Positions 8,312 through 18,000 of a stretch of DNA of 64,000 nucleotides are shown here, one piece after another (position 1 is the stretch's first letter; each line of letters opens with the position of its first letter). The translations under genes were made by a program, and so were the position numbers. The notes under the pieces were generated by a model. That model was given only the letters and a program-made list of their open reading frames with translations. It was not told the origin of the DNA and did no database searches. The stretch comes from Trichormus variabilis 0441 (GTDB lineage: Bacteria; Cyanobacteriota; Cyanobacteriia; Cyanobacteriales; Nostocaceae), in assembly GCF_009856605.1 (NCBI RefSeq), contig NZ_CP047242.1:5274501-5338500 (forward strand). The letters are read 5' to 3'.

Positions 8312-10609
8312 TTGAAACGAGCATTGAAAAAAAGAGTGAAAGCTGTGTTGAAAAATACCCCTACCAGCGATGATGCCCCGGCAGATCAGTTCAACGTAGT
8401 AAACAATCAAGCTAATCGCCGGGCGCGCAGACAAGCGGCAATGATTGGCCTAGCCATATCAATGGGAGCAACCAGCCTTTTGGTGACTCGACAAAGCGAT
8501 CAAGCCCAAGCGGCTGCGCCTGTGGGTAGCCAAAAGGCAGCCTCAAGCATCCCTACTGCTACTGATTCCGAACTGAAATTAGCTTCACAACTGCAAAATT
8601 CCAGAGTTCTATCGACCAGCGTGCCGGAGAACCCAGTTATCATGGAACCAACCGCAGTTTCACAGTTACCTGGACTAGAAGCTAAGTGGCAAGTTTTGTC
8701 CAGTGGAATGTCTGTGCAGGTTCCTGCATCAGAAAATATTACTAAAAACATCGCCTTTCATAAAACTACTATCAACCACCAATCTCAACTGGCACAAGGG
8801 GAACAAACAACCAAGCCAGTAAAAGAGATAGCAGCACAACTGAACAACGTTAACGGCGTGACTGCTGGGCAAAATATATTACCAACGACTCAACCACAAG
8901 CACTAGCTGATAACACAACCGCTAGTGACGGTATTAATGCCCAACTAAAAGCGCAGCAAGAATTTGCGCTCAGTCGTTTACAAGAGAAATCGAGCCGTTT
9001 AAGAAAAAGTCTGGCGGAGTTGCGGTCTGAGGAGTCAAAAGATTTATCAAAAACGACTGTTGGGTTAACACAGCCCACAAGTTTAGCTAATCAACTACCA
9101 CCATTGACCACAAATGGTACAGTAATTGAGCAGCAGTTAACAGTGGCTAATGGTAGCCAAGATAGCCTAGCAACTACCATCAAGCAGCCACAGCCGATTA
9201 ACATACCAGTACAGCCATTAACTGAAACCTCAGCATCAACTGCAAATACTTACGAAGTTAAGCCCGGAGATACCCTAGCGGCGATCGCCAGCAGATACAA
9301 TACTTCGGTTGCAGAATTGGTAAAAGTTAATAATCTTAGCAATCCTAACCAATTAAAAATTAGCCAACAACTAATTATTCCTGGTAGAGCAAACAACATC
9401 ATAGCTCAAGCACCAGCAATAATTAGCTCTAACAGTGTGCAGTACCCCAGCACGCCTACAGTACCTAACTTCCCTGTAGATACTGCTAGAGTCAATCCTA
9501 GCTTGCCAGTTGTACAGCCCCCAGCTATAGCTAACAACGACAGTGTGCCTATTGCTGTGCCAACACCAGGTGCTAATAGTGAAACACCAGTTGATACAAT
9601 TGTTCCCCTAGAATCAGCTTCAGCGCCTGCTGATACCCAAGGGGTGGGTGGTAATGTACCAATACCCAAAGCCTTTATCGAAATACAGCGCCCTCAACAA
9701 CCTGGAAAGAGAGTAGCCAGAGCAAAAGGCGATCGCTTGCGTAGCTTACAAGCAGAAATCCAAAGATTACAGGCAAAATATCGGGATCAACAGACTGGTA
9801 ATACATCTGCACCAGTAGTTGCCAATCAAAACAATGGCATTGCTATACCAATTCCCGTTACTAGCCCCAACAATTTTGCAGTAACTAGACCAATTTCCAG
9901 ACAGCAAGAAATCGCCGTACCAATTGCTGTACCCACACCATTAGCACCAAACTACAGCGACCAACCCGTTAAGCCTCAATTCCGGGCTACGCTCCCCGTA
10001 AATGAGCCATTAAATCCGGAATTCCTGCCTAATAACGCCCCTCGGAATCCTTCCATCAGAAGGGTAGCTACACCTCCTGCCCGTCTCAATGCTTCTGAGT
10101 CGCTGGGAAGAATGCGAGGAACTACTGTGTCTCCAAACTTGCCACCTTTGGCAGCAGTAGACCAGTACTTACCACAAGCAATCGATGAAAACGTTCCTCC
10201 CCCATCAGACTCCTCCGTAGCACTGATTTGGCCAACAAAAGGTGTACTAACCTCTGGCTACGGTTGGCGCTGGGGCAGAATGCACAGAGGTATTGATATC
10301 GCTAACGCTGTTGGCACACCAGTTTTCGCCGCAGCCGATGGCGTTGTGGAGAAATCTGGTTGGAATAAAGGCGGTTACGGTAATCTTGTGGATATTCGTC
10401 ACCCCGATGGCAGCTTGACCCGTTACGCTCACAACAGCAGGCTTTTAGTCCAAGCAGGTCAGCAAGTGCGTCAAGGGCAGCAAATTGCCGCTATGGGTAG
10501 CACCGGCTTTAGCACAGGCCCCCACACTCACTTTGAAATCCATAAATCTGGCAAAGGAGCAATAAATCCTATAGCGATGCTACCAGCCACAACCAGTAAC
10601 CGCATATAG
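8312..10609 (+). CDS. LysM-M23 (LytM) peptidoglycan peptidase/septal factor
   Basis: Periplasmic cell-wall protein of the LytM/NlpD/EnvC type. From TTG 8312 it has 765 residues. A basic cytoplasmic tail is followed by one membrane segment or signal (AMIGLAISMGATSLLV) and then a very long Pro/Gln/Asn-rich linker. One LysM domain (EVKPGDTLAAIASRYN, about residues 312-357) binds glycan. The C-terminal M23 domain (about residues 643-760) keeps the zinc and catalytic residues: HRGID and HTHFE. From memory it corresponds to Alr3353 of Nostoc PCC 7120, a LytM factor affecting filament morphology and cell-cell communication. A start at 8249 would add 21 residues. Confidence 0.88.
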   Translation: MKRALKKRVKAVLKNTPTSDDAPADQFNVVNNQANRRARRQAAMIGLAISMGATSLLVTRQSDQAQAAAPVGSQKAASSIPTATDSELKLASQLQNSRVLSTSVPENPVIMEPTAVSQLPGLEAKWQVLSSGMSVQVPASENITKNIAFHKTTINHQSQLAQGEQTTKPVKEIAAQLNNVNGVTAGQNILPTTQPQALADNTTASDGINAQLKAQQEFALSRLQEKSSRLRKSLAELRSEESKDLSKTTVGLTQPTSLANQLPPLTTNGTVIEQQLTVANGSQDSLATTIKQPQPINIPVQPLTETSASTANTYEVKPGDTLAAIASRYNTSVAELVKVNNLSNPNQLKISQQLIIPGRANNIIAQAPAIISSNSVQYPSTPTVPNFPVDTARVNPSLPVVQPPAIANNDSVPIAVPTPGANSETPVDTIVPLESASAPADTQGVGGNVPIPKAFIEIQRPQQPGKRVARAKGDRLRSLQAEIQRLQAKYRDQQTGNTSAPVVANQNNGIAIPIPVTSPNNFAVTRPISRQQEIAVPIAVPTPLAPNYSDQPVKPQFRATLPVNEPLNPEFLPNNAPRNPSIRRVATPPARLNASESLGRMRGTTVSPNLPPLAAVDQYLPQAIDENVPPPSDSSVALIWPTKGVLTSGYGWRWGRMHRGIDIANAVGTPVFAAADGVVEKSGWNKGGYGNLVDIRHPDGSLTRYAHNSRLLVQAGQQVRQGQQIAAMGSTGFSTGPHTHFEIHKSGKGAINPIAMLPATTSNRI

Positions 10610-10648
10610 TTACTAGCTATCTTCAATTCAATCATTTCTTTATTTATG

Positions 10649-10680
10649 GAGGGGGTTTACTTTAACCCCCTCTTTTATTT
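10649..10680 (+). terminator. Rho-independent terminator after the LytM gene
   Basis: A perfect 9-bp stem, GAGGGGGTT/AACCCCCTC, with a six-base loop is followed by TTTTATTTTTT. It separates the convergent LytM and rsmH genes. Confidence 0.9.
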
Positions 10681-10681
10681 T

Positions 10682-11599
10682 TTAGTTATCTTCTTGCCCC
10701 ATCTCCGCTTTCTTCTCTGCTATCCTGAGTTTGGCAGAACGCGATCGCGGATTATTAGCAATCTCAGCTTCAGTAGCGATAATGGGTTTTTTCGTTAAAA
10801 CCTTTAATGAAGGGGAATTTCTTAAACCGTGTTTTACCAAACGGTCTTCCAGGCTATGAAAACTAATAATGGCAATTCTGCCGCCAGGTACAAGAGCTTT
10901 GGGTGCTTTTTCTAGAAAAGTTTCTAGGGATTTTAATTCATCATTGACGACAATTCGCAACGCTTGAAATACACGGGTAGCAGGATGAATCCTAGCGTAA
11001 CGGTATTTGGGAGGAACAGAAGAAGCGATCGCCTCAGCTAATTCTGTAGTTGTGTGAAAAGGACGCTTTTCCACAATCCGTCTAGCAATGCGTCGTGAGA
11101 GTCTTTCTTCACCATATTTGAAGAAAATATTTGCCAACTCAACTTCGTCCCAATCATTAATGACATCGGCGGCGCTGAGAGATTGTCTTTGATCCATCCG
11201 CATATCTAGATTTGCTTGATGACGAAAGCTAAAACCCCGTTCTGGGGTATCTAGGTGATAAGAACTCACACCCAAATCCGCCAGCACACCATCAAAACTA
11301 GCAACGGGGAACTCATAAGCAGCAAAATTACTCCGCACAAACTTTACCTGTTCTCCAAATTCTGCCAGTTCTTTCTTCGCGGCGGTTAAAGCATCCCCAT
11401 CTTGATCAACTGCTGTTAGCCTGACATCTGGTGCAGCCTCTAAAATCAACCGACTGTGACCACCACCTCCCACTGTCGCATCTAGATAATGTCCACCAGA
11501 ACGTACAGCTAAACCTGTAACTACTTCCTGGGGTAGTACAGGTAAATGAGAAAAGGTTGCTTCTTCAACAGAGAGAGATTTTGCAGAATGGGACTTCAT
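10682..11599 (-). CDS. rsmH: 16S rRNA (cytosine(1402)-N4)-methyltransferase RsmH
   Basis: SAM-dependent methyltransferase that modifies C1402 in the 16S rRNA P site (formerly MraW). From the ATG at 11599 it has 305 residues, the family length. Visible motifs are the opening [10 protein letters not shown], the SAM loop [10 protein letters not shown] (about residues 39-48), the block [14 protein letters not shown] and the C-terminal [13 protein letters not shown]. An upstream TTG at 11671 would add 24 residues unlike the family, so it was not used. Unlike in many bacteria, it is not next to cell-division genes. Confidence 0.93.
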   Translation of the reverse strand: MKSHSAKSLSVEEATFSHLPVLPQEVVTGLAVRSGGHYLDATVGGGGHSRLILEAAPDVRLTAVDQDGDALTAAKKELAEFGEQVKFVRSNFAAYEFPVASFDGVLADLGVSSYHLDTPERGFSFRHQANLDMRMDQRQSLSAADVINDWDEVELANIFFKYGEERLSRRIARRIVEKRPFHTTTELAEAIASSVPPKYRYARIHPATRVFQALRIVVNDELKSLETFLEKAPKALVPGGRIAIISFHSLEDRLVKHGLRNSPSLKVLTKKPIIATEAEIANNPRSRSAKLRIAEKKAEMGQEDN

Positions 11600-11751
11600 G
11601 AGGTGTATTAGCTCAACGTTGAGCAGTGATGCTATTGTTGCTATTTTTCTATGTTTAGCGCGGAAATACAATCTGCCTCACCCCTGAAAAATAATTCTGA
11701 GTGGGAATGAGGCAGAATTTAGAAAATATTGCCAATATATTTAGTCTAATT

Positions 11752-13656
11752 TTAGCGCTGGAAAATCATTGCATTGGGTATTTTCTGCAATTTTTTCTCA
11801 ATTCTTATATAGTCATTCAAAACAACAATAAATAGTCGGTAGGAAAAATTTAAGTTTTGCGATAGAGCATTTTCAAGTTGAGAGTTTTCCTCATCAGAAT
11901 TATTTTTCCAAAAACCTACTTGGCGAATAATACTTAAAATGTATTGTGGCTTTTCTGGAAAAATTTGTACTACTTTCCGCACTAAATAAGCTTTCTTGAC
12001 GTTAGGATATGGAGATAACTGTTCACACAATTGATGAATTTCTGAGTCTGAAAAACCATGAGGTAATAATTCGTCATTTACTCTTATTTGTGAGCGCTCT
12101 GCTTTTGCTTGTAAGAGTAGTTTATAATGTTCCTCAGCCCGTTTGAGATATGAGTCTGCTTGCTCAATATTTCCTTGCTGTTGTAAGAATTGATAAATGA
12201 TCTGACAGCCTTCGATGAGAATACCTTGATCTTTGGCGATCGCTCTTTCGATATGTTCTATACCTTTGGTATCTGCTTGCCTTAATAATAGCTGTCCTAG
12301 TAGATAATTAGCAGAGACATGATGCGGCTCTTGGGATAAGATATCTGCTAATAAAGGTAAAGCGGCTGTTTCACTCACAAAATCTAATGTTAAGTAAGCC
12401 CTCTCGAAAGATTCATCAAGAGTAAGTTGATTATTCTGCGCTTTCTCATCTAATCTTGTTAATACATTTTTTGATGATTGAATTGCTGTATATTTTTCCT
12501 GCCAAGGTGCGGCTACTCGTTCTCGCCAAGATTTGTTGAAATAGTCTAAAAAGTCTGGTAAATATTCTCCTAAAAATTCACTAGCGGCACTCTTAGTAAT
12601 AGACATATCAATAACCATATCTTCTTCACCATAGGGAATATAGCCTAAAGCTTTCAACCTATCTTTTAAACAGGGATGAGTATCTGCGTTATCAGTCTCC
12701 TCTGCGAAAGAAGCTTGTAAATATAAATTTCCTATTGGTTTATCTATTATTTGCAAAAATGTCTTCTCCATCTGTGTATATGCTGTGATGGGTGGTTCCA
12801 CTTCTGTTTGCACCTGTTTATACACATTAGACCAAAAATTATTTTCTAAAAATCTATACTTTACCCCAACATTAATTAAAGTTTCTGCTGTATTTTGTAC
12901 TCCGGTAATATCCACAGCACATCTATCAGCTTCATACTCATTTCTGCGAGCTAAAACAAAAGAATAAGCATTAAAAAAAGGAACGTATAACTTCAAAAAC
13001 CATTCAAAAATTAACCAAGATAATTGATTACCATCTTGTCCTAAATCTTGTATAATACGATACCATGTCTGTCGTTGCCGATAAATCCAACCACTGAAAC
13101 GACTGTGATTTCCTGATAAGTGTCCTAATTCGTGGGCGAGAACAGCACGAAATTGCTCTGGTGATAATGCTAAGATCAAGGGAAGACCGACAATCAAGTA
13201 ATTGCGGTACCATCCCAGCAAACCTAAACGCGGTCTTTGCACAACACCCGCATTAAAATCATCTGTTAAGAGAATGTGGTGAAATCGTGGCGCTTTGAGT
13301 TGGGATGCAACCTCGTTAACTACACTATAGAGTTTTGGTGCATCTTGGACTTTTAAAGATAACCCAGATGGTAGAGGCAGAGAAACCGCAAGCGATCGCA
13401 GTAATATGAATACAAACGCTACTAGAAATAACCCGCCTTTGATGACTGAAGCAGAAATTCTCTGGGCGTTTAACATCAACAACACAATACCCACCAACAA
13501 AGCCACCGCCACAGCCAAAATTAACAAGATGTAGGCATAACCCAAAGTAGCTAAAAAAGCAACCTGCAACCTATAAAGACGTGGCTGTTTGTTGGCGAAG
13601 ATTTCTAACTTCTGAATTAACCCATCAAAACGCTCTTGGCTTCCTGTTGTAGACAT
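11752..13656 (-). CDS. M48-family membrane metalloprotease with C-terminal repeats
   Basis: A 634-residue HtpX/Ste24-like zinc protease. Two or three hydrophobic segments at residues 32-95 anchor it. The zinc motif is HELGH at residues 175-179, and the third ligand is probably the Glu in RRNEYEADR (about residues 236-244). The remaining 300 residues are helical and TPR-like (for example the ANYLLGQLLLRQADTKG segment), as in bacterial M48-TPR fusions that handle membrane or periplasmic proteins. The gene is flanked by rsmH, read in the same direction with a gap of about 150 bases, and by ndhH, read divergently. It is lower in GC than its neighbours. Confidence 0.87.
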   Translation of the reverse strand: MSTTGSQERFDGLIQKLEIFANKQPRLYRLQVAFLATLGYAYILLILAVAVALLVGIVLLMLNAQRISASVIKGGLFLVAFVFILLRSLAVSLPLPSGLSLKVQDAPKLYSVVNEVASQLKAPRFHHILLTDDFNAGVVQRPRLGLLGWYRNYLIVGLPLILALSPEQFRAVLAHELGHLSGNHSRFSGWIYRQRQTWYRIIQDLGQDGNQLSWLIFEWFLKLYVPFFNAYSFVLARRNEYEADRCAVDITGVQNTAETLINVGVKYRFLENNFWSNVYKQVQTEVEPPITAYTQMEKTFLQIIDKPIGNLYLQASFAEETDNADTHPCLKDRLKALGYIPYGEEDMVIDMSITKSAASEFLGEYLPDFLDYFNKSWRERVAAPWQEKYTAIQSSKNVLTRLDEKAQNNQLTLDESFERAYLTLDFVSETAALPLLADILSQEPHHVSANYLLGQLLLRQADTKGIEHIERAIAKDQGILIEGCQIIYQFLQQQGNIEQADSYLKRAEEHYKLLLQAKAERSQIRVNDELLPHGFSDSEIHQLCEQLSPYPNVKKAYLVRKVVQIFPEKPQYILSIIRQVGFWKNNSDEENSQLENALSQNLNFSYRLFIVVLNDYIRIEKKLQKIPNAMIFQR

Positions 13657-14127
13657 ATATCAGAAATATAAAACTGAAATATAACTTCAACATAACCAAT
13701 TTGGCTTACGTAAAAACTCAGATTGCCATTGAAGAATTATGATTTAATGCGAACAAGTGAAGTAATAACGATAGATGACATCAATCCAGTCAATAAATAT
13801 TTATGATTATTTTTTCTTTAGTTTTACCCATTGAGAATCAAGTGAAAAAATTCCTTTAACTCAAATTTTTTAGATATCGGGCTTTCCTATAATAATTGAA
13901 GAAGTAAAACAAAATGAAACATCAAACAAAACCCCTATGCTGCCCCCATCCCTCCAACCTTCGTATGAACAATATGCTTAGGGCGTAACTCTAGGATAAT
14001 ATTCATAGGAATTTGATTTTGGTAGACATGAACTATCAATCACCTCTGGTGGGCGGTTAAGCATCGTGTCGAGATGGCATCAACGCGGTTCAACTCAAAA
14101 TTTTCATAATGGGAGAACACGGAATTT
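13657..14127. other. Divergent intergenic region before ndhH
   Basis: About 470 bases that must hold the promoters of the M48 protease and ndhH genes. A short frame at 13913 (24 codons) has no support. I see no repeats or hairpins. Confidence 0.5.
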
Positions 14128-15312
14128 ATGGCAAGAATAGAAACCCGCACTGAACCAATGGTGCTGAATATGGGGCCACACCATCCCTCAATGCACGGGG
14201 TTCTGCGGCTAATTGTCACTTTGGATGGCGAAGATGTCGTTGATTGTGAACCGGTAATCGGCTATCTGCACCGAGGAATGGAGAAAATCGCCGAAAACCG
14301 CACCACAGTCATGTACGTCCCCTACGTTAGCCGATGGGACTACGCCGCAGGAATGTTTAATGAAGCTGTCACCGTCAATGCACCGGAAAAGCTGGCTGGT
14401 GTTGCTGTTCCTAAACGCGCTAGCTACATCCGCGTCATCATGCTGGAATTGAACCGCATTGCTAACCACCTCCTGTGGTTCGGCCCCTTCCTAGCTGACG
14501 TAGGCGCACAAACTCCCTTCTTTTACCAGTTCCGAGAACGGGAGATGATTTACGATTTGTGGGAAGCCGCCACAGGCTACCGCATGGTAAATAACAACTA
14601 TTTCCGCGTCGGTGGCGTAGCTGCGGATTTACCCTATGGTTGGGTAGATAAGTGTCTAGAATTTTGTGACTACTTCTTACCCGTAGTTGATGAATACGAA
14701 AAGTTAGTTACCAATAATCCCATTTTCCGCCGTCGGATCGAAGGTATTGGCACAATTAGCCGCGAAGAAGCAATTAACTGGGGACTTTCCGGCCCGATGT
14801 TACGTGCATCTGGTGTAAAATGGGACTTACGCAAAGTTGACCATTACGAATCCTACGATGATTTCGACTGGGATGTACAGTGGGAGACAGCCGGCGATTG
14901 TTTAGCCCGTTACACCGTGAGAATGCGGGAAATGCGCGAATCTGTGAAGATTATCAAGCAAGCAATCAAAGGATTACCCGGAGGCCCCTACGAAAACCTC
15001 GAAGCCAAGCGTTTAATAGCTGGTAAGAAATCAGAATGGGATGCTTTTGATTACCAATACATCGGCAAAAAAGTTTCTCCTACCTTCAAAATGCCTAAAG
15101 GTGAAATCTACGCCCGTGTGGAAAGCGGTAAAGGTGAACTAGGCATTTATCTGATTGGTGATGATAACGTCTTTCCTTGGCGGTGGAAAATTCGCCCAGC
15201 CGATTTCAACAACCTGCAAATTCTGCCTCATTTATTACGGGGTATGAAAGTTGCGGATATTGTGGTAATTCTCGGCAGTATTGACGTAATCATGGGTTCT
15301 GTAGATAGATAA
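14128..15312 (+). CDS. ndhH: NAD(P)H-quinone oxidoreductase subunit H
   Basis: Core 49-kDa-type subunit of the cyanobacterial NDH-1 complex on the thylakoid membrane, which lines the quinone-binding cavity and works in respiration, cyclic electron flow and CO2 uptake. It has 394 residues, the family length. Conserved blocks are [14 protein letters not shown] at the start, [12 protein letters not shown], and [15 protein letters not shown] in the middle. The C-terminus, [10 protein letters not shown], is family-typical. A ribosome site, GGGAGAA, lies about ten bases upstream of the ATG. It is a single gene here, not in an ndh operon, as is usual for cyanobacteria. Confidence 0.97.
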   Translation: MARIETRTEPMVLNMGPHHPSMHGVLRLIVTLDGEDVVDCEPVIGYLHRGMEKIAENRTTVMYVPYVSRWDYAAGMFNEAVTVNAPEKLAGVAVPKRASYIRVIMLELNRIANHLLWFGPFLADVGAQTPFFYQFREREMIYDLWEAATGYRMVNNNYFRVGGVAADLPYGWVDKCLEFCDYFLPVVDEYEKLVTNNPIFRRRIEGIGTISREEAINWGLSGPMLRASGVKWDLRKVDHYESYDDFDWDVQWETAGDCLARYTVRMREMRESVKIIKQAIKGLPGGPYENLEAKRLIAGKKSEWDAFDYQYIGKKVSPTFKMPKGEIYARVESGKGELGIYLIGDDNVFPWRWKIRPADFNNLQILPHLLRGMKVADIVVILGSIDVIMGSVDR

Positions 15313-15348
15313 GCCATTAGGCTTTTTAACTGACAGTTACTCGTGAGG

Positions 15349-15381
15349 TTTGTTGACGGTTAATAGTCAACCGTCAACAAA
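15349..15381. terminator. 13-bp hairpin between convergent genes
   Basis: A perfect inverted repeat, TTTGTTGACGGTT/AACCGTCAACAAA, with a seven-base loop. It lies 36 bases after ndhH and 33 bases before the stop of the MprF-like gene. It lacks a clean downstream T run on the plus strand, so termination is likely but not certain. Confidence 0.55.
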
Positions 15382-15414
15382 AAAATATAGTTTTCTTAAT
15401 TTTGAACTGTAATA

Positions 15415-17085
15415 TTAAGCCCCTGGTTGGAAATAATCGAGGAGGCGATCGCCTGAATCTGCACGAATCAAGGCGACAACCACATCGGGTAAGGCGGTTA
15501 AACTCGGATACACCAGATAGCGTCCTTCCCAACGCGGATGATATTTTTCTTTATAGGCGTGTAAGCCTTGAAAGTTATAAAAACGGTTTAAATGCTCATA
15601 AAGATAGCGCAAGCCTTTCTCTAAACGCTGAGATTCTGGTTTTTCACCTACCCCCGCTAACGCCGACAAACCGAAGTTAAAGCTGTCGTAACCTTCATCT
15701 TTAAAATGTTGTAGTAGAGAAGTAAACAGAAAATCCATCGTGCCATTTTCCATTGCATGGCGGTGACGCATCAAATCAATAGTGACTTCGTTGAGTTGAT
15801 ATTCTGGTAACAGGTTGGTAAAAGCATCAATTTTACCGTCGGGAGTATATACAACAGCAATTTCACACTCTCGCAGATAAACTTCATCAAACCATCCTAA
15901 AGAAAAGTGTTTTTCTGAACCTTGTACCATTCTCAGCCATTCATCACTCACAGATTTCAGCTGGTGTAATAATTCACTACTAATTGGCGGTTGATGAAAA
16001 CTAACTTGATAACCAAGTTTAGTTAAACGGTTGATGGAGGGACGGAAGTTTTTACCAGCTTTGCCTTGTAAAGTAAAAGTTGGCAAATCCACGATCGCCT
16101 CCTCACCAATTTTGAGAACCTTAAACCCTAAAGACCTGTACAAGTCAATATCATCAGGTAAAGTTTGGTAAAAAGCTGGATACCAATCATTGCGTTGACA
16201 AAACTCTTGGAAGCTGGAAATTACTTCTGTGCGGTCTTCTATGGGGCCGATGGGATCACCCAAGGCGATCGCCCCTCTTCCTTTGGGAACGTACGCAATG
16301 ACGCTGCGACCAGAAGGGCTGAAATAATAGCTCTTATCACTCAGAAGAGTTAAAGGCGCTAAAGATGAACGTCCATACTGCTGGACTATTTCTTTTGCTT
16401 TTCGTTGCTCACTGATGGTTGCTGTCTGGCGTAAAAATACTGGCTGTAAGAGCATCACCACCGCAAACGTAATTGTACTAGCTGCAATCACATAGATAGA
16501 ATTGGCAAAAAATTCTCCAAATCTACTCTTGGGTTGTAACCCCCAATTATCTTCTGTGAAAAACATCGCTAAGGTTTGCAAAATAGCTCCACCCCAATTG
16601 AAATTCTCGGTGAATTTGTCATCTAACAAGTAAAATCCCACCGTTCCATAAGCCAGTGTAAACAACAGCGCCCCAATTAATACACGCACACCCCGCGCCA
16701 CTGAAGGACGGTCAGATTGTGCCGTAAAAATATGACGCATGGAGATTAATTGCAGCAACAAAACTCCAGATAGAATACTTTCTTCGTAATCCCATCCTTT
16801 CAATAAATGACTAATAATAGAAATAATTAATAAACTAACAGTGAGCATCCATGCAACTCGTTTACGCCGCAATAAATTAGTGGCAAGTGCTAATAAAATA
16901 AAGCCAGTTAAGGCTGCAAATATATGACCAGTAGCACGAATTTCAAATGGTAAAAATTCTTTTAACCAATGATTTCTACCATATAAATTAGGAGTAACTG
17001 CTGATAATAAATTGACTACTCCGACTAAAGCAGTCAGAATAGCTGCACTCCAAAGTCCTATCCGAAGTTTAAATTGATTATTCAT
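15415..17085 (-). CDS. MprF-like aminoacyl-phospholipid synthase (C-terminal half of MprF)
   Basis: A 556-residue protein corresponding to the synthase half of MprF/LpiA, which transfers an aminoacyl group from tRNA to a phospholipid such as phosphatidylglycerol at the membrane. About six membrane segments occupy residues 10-235. The soluble catalytic domain (DUF2156 / LPG_synthase_C, tandem GNAT fold) follows, with typical blocks SDKSYYFSPSGRSVIAYVPKG, IALGDPIGP and DAFTNLLPEY, ending YKEKYHPRWEGRYLVYP. The flippase half is absent here and is encoded by the divergent gene at 19914. The ATG overlaps the stop of the upstream esterase (ATGA), so the two are translationally coupled. Which amino acid is used cannot be told. 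Confidence 0.85.
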   Translation of the reverse strand: MNNQFKLRIGLWSAAILTALVGVVNLLSAVTPNLYGRNHWLKEFLPFEIRATGHIFAALTGFILLALATNLLRRKRVAWMLTVSLLIISIISHLLKGWDYEESILSGVLLLQLISMRHIFTAQSDRPSVARGVRVLIGALLFTLAYGTVGFYLLDDKFTENFNWGGAILQTLAMFFTEDNWGLQPKSRFGEFFANSIYVIAASTITFAVVMLLQPVFLRQTATISEQRKAKEIVQQYGRSSLAPLTLLSDKSYYFSPSGRSVIAYVPKGRGAIALGDPIGPIEDRTEVISSFQEFCQRNDWYPAFYQTLPDDIDLYRSLGFKVLKIGEEAIVDLPTFTLQGKAGKNFRPSINRLTKLGYQVSFHQPPISSELLHQLKSVSDEWLRMVQGSEKHFSLGWFDEVYLRECEIAVVYTPDGKIDAFTNLLPEYQLNEVTIDLMRHRHAMENGTMDFLFTSLLQHFKDEGYDSFNFGLSALAGVGEKPESQRLEKGLRYLYEHLNRFYNFQGLHAYKEKYHPRWEGRYLVYPSLTALPDVVVALIRADSGDRLLDYFQPGA

Positions 17086-17987
17086 TTGCGGGTTGAATTA
17101 TTAAACTGTTCTCCTACATAAGTCAGCGAATCTTTAAGATGCTTGTGAAAATAATTCCAGCCTATATCAGCACCCGATAAACCATGACCTCCAGGGAATG
17201 AATAGAAAACGTTAGCAATACCTAACTTATTTAATGTTTGATGAAAGACTTTTGTCGAAGCTAATAAATTAGTGTCATTTACCCCCGCATCTAAGTAAAT
17301 ATGCAATCGCTTTTTATCTTCAGGTGATAGCTGTTGGACAATTTGTTGAGGACTATTTTGTGGGCCACTATTATCAGTAAAATAACCACTGTGGCTAAAA
17401 AAGATGTGGAAGTTGTTGAGATAGCGTAACCCGATATTCAATGCACCCCATCCCCCAGAAGATAGACCCCCTAAAGCCCAAAATTGTGGTGATTCTAGAG
17501 TCCGGTAGCGTGACTTGACGACTTGGACTAATTCTGAACCAATCAATGTCCCAACTTTGCCATTAGCACCGTCAAAATAGTCTGGGTCATATAAAGGACT
17601 AGAACCCCGATTATCATTGCCATCAGGTGTAATTACAATTGATAGAGGTAACTTTTTACTCTTATATAATTCAGCTAATATATTCAATATGGCATATTTA
17701 TCAACATAAGCACGGGCATCATCATGACCACCGTGTAATAAAAAAATTACGGGATATCGCTTTTGCAGATTCTTGTCATAACCAGGCGGTAAGATTACGC
17801 CATAATTGCGGACTGTACCCATTGCTTGGGAATTAAAAGTTTCTAACTGAAATTTCAGCCCAGTATTTGCCTCTTCTTGGGGTGGGTCTAATTGTGGTGC
17901 GCCTAATATAAATACGTAGTAGTAGCCAGTGGCGCTCAAGATAGCGATCGCACCTACTATACCCATAAAAAATTTGGGGATTTTCAT
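17082..17987 (-). CDS. Membrane-anchored PF00756-type esterase, copy 1
   Basis: Alpha/beta-hydrolase of the putative esterase (esterase D/feruloyl esterase-like) family, 301 residues. An uncleaved or weakly cleaved N-terminal membrane segment (residues 8-29) suggests a periplasmic catalytic domain. The nucleophile is Ser176 in GLSSG (174-178), the oxyanion stretch is LLHGGHDD, the Asp is probably in LDAGVND, and the His is in FPGGHGLSG. It is paralogous to the next gene upstream. It sits 13 bases downstream of that gene and overlaps the MprF-like gene by four bases, so it is very probably in one transcript with both. A role as aminoacyl-lipid or lipid esterase is inference from context. Confidence 0.85.
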   Translation of the reverse strand: MKIPKFFMGIVGAIAILSATGYYYVFILGAPQLDPPQEEANTGLKFQLETFNSQAMGTVRNYGVILPPGYDKNLQKRYPVIFLLHGGHDDARAYVDKYAILNILAELYKSKKLPLSIVITPDGNDNRGSSPLYDPDYFDGANGKVGTLIGSELVQVVKSRYRTLESPQFWALGGLSSGGWGALNIGLRYLNNFHIFFSHSGYFTDNSGPQNSPQQIVQQLSPEDKKRLHIYLDAGVNDTNLLASTKVFHQTLNKLGIANVFYSFPGGHGLSGADIGWNYFHKHLKDSLTYVGEQFNNSTRK

Positions 17988-18000
17988 CTTTTTTCAATTA

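Noticed and set aside
13913..13987. 24-codon frame upstream of ndhH
   Set aside because: No ribosome site, no hydrophobic span and no recognisable motif.
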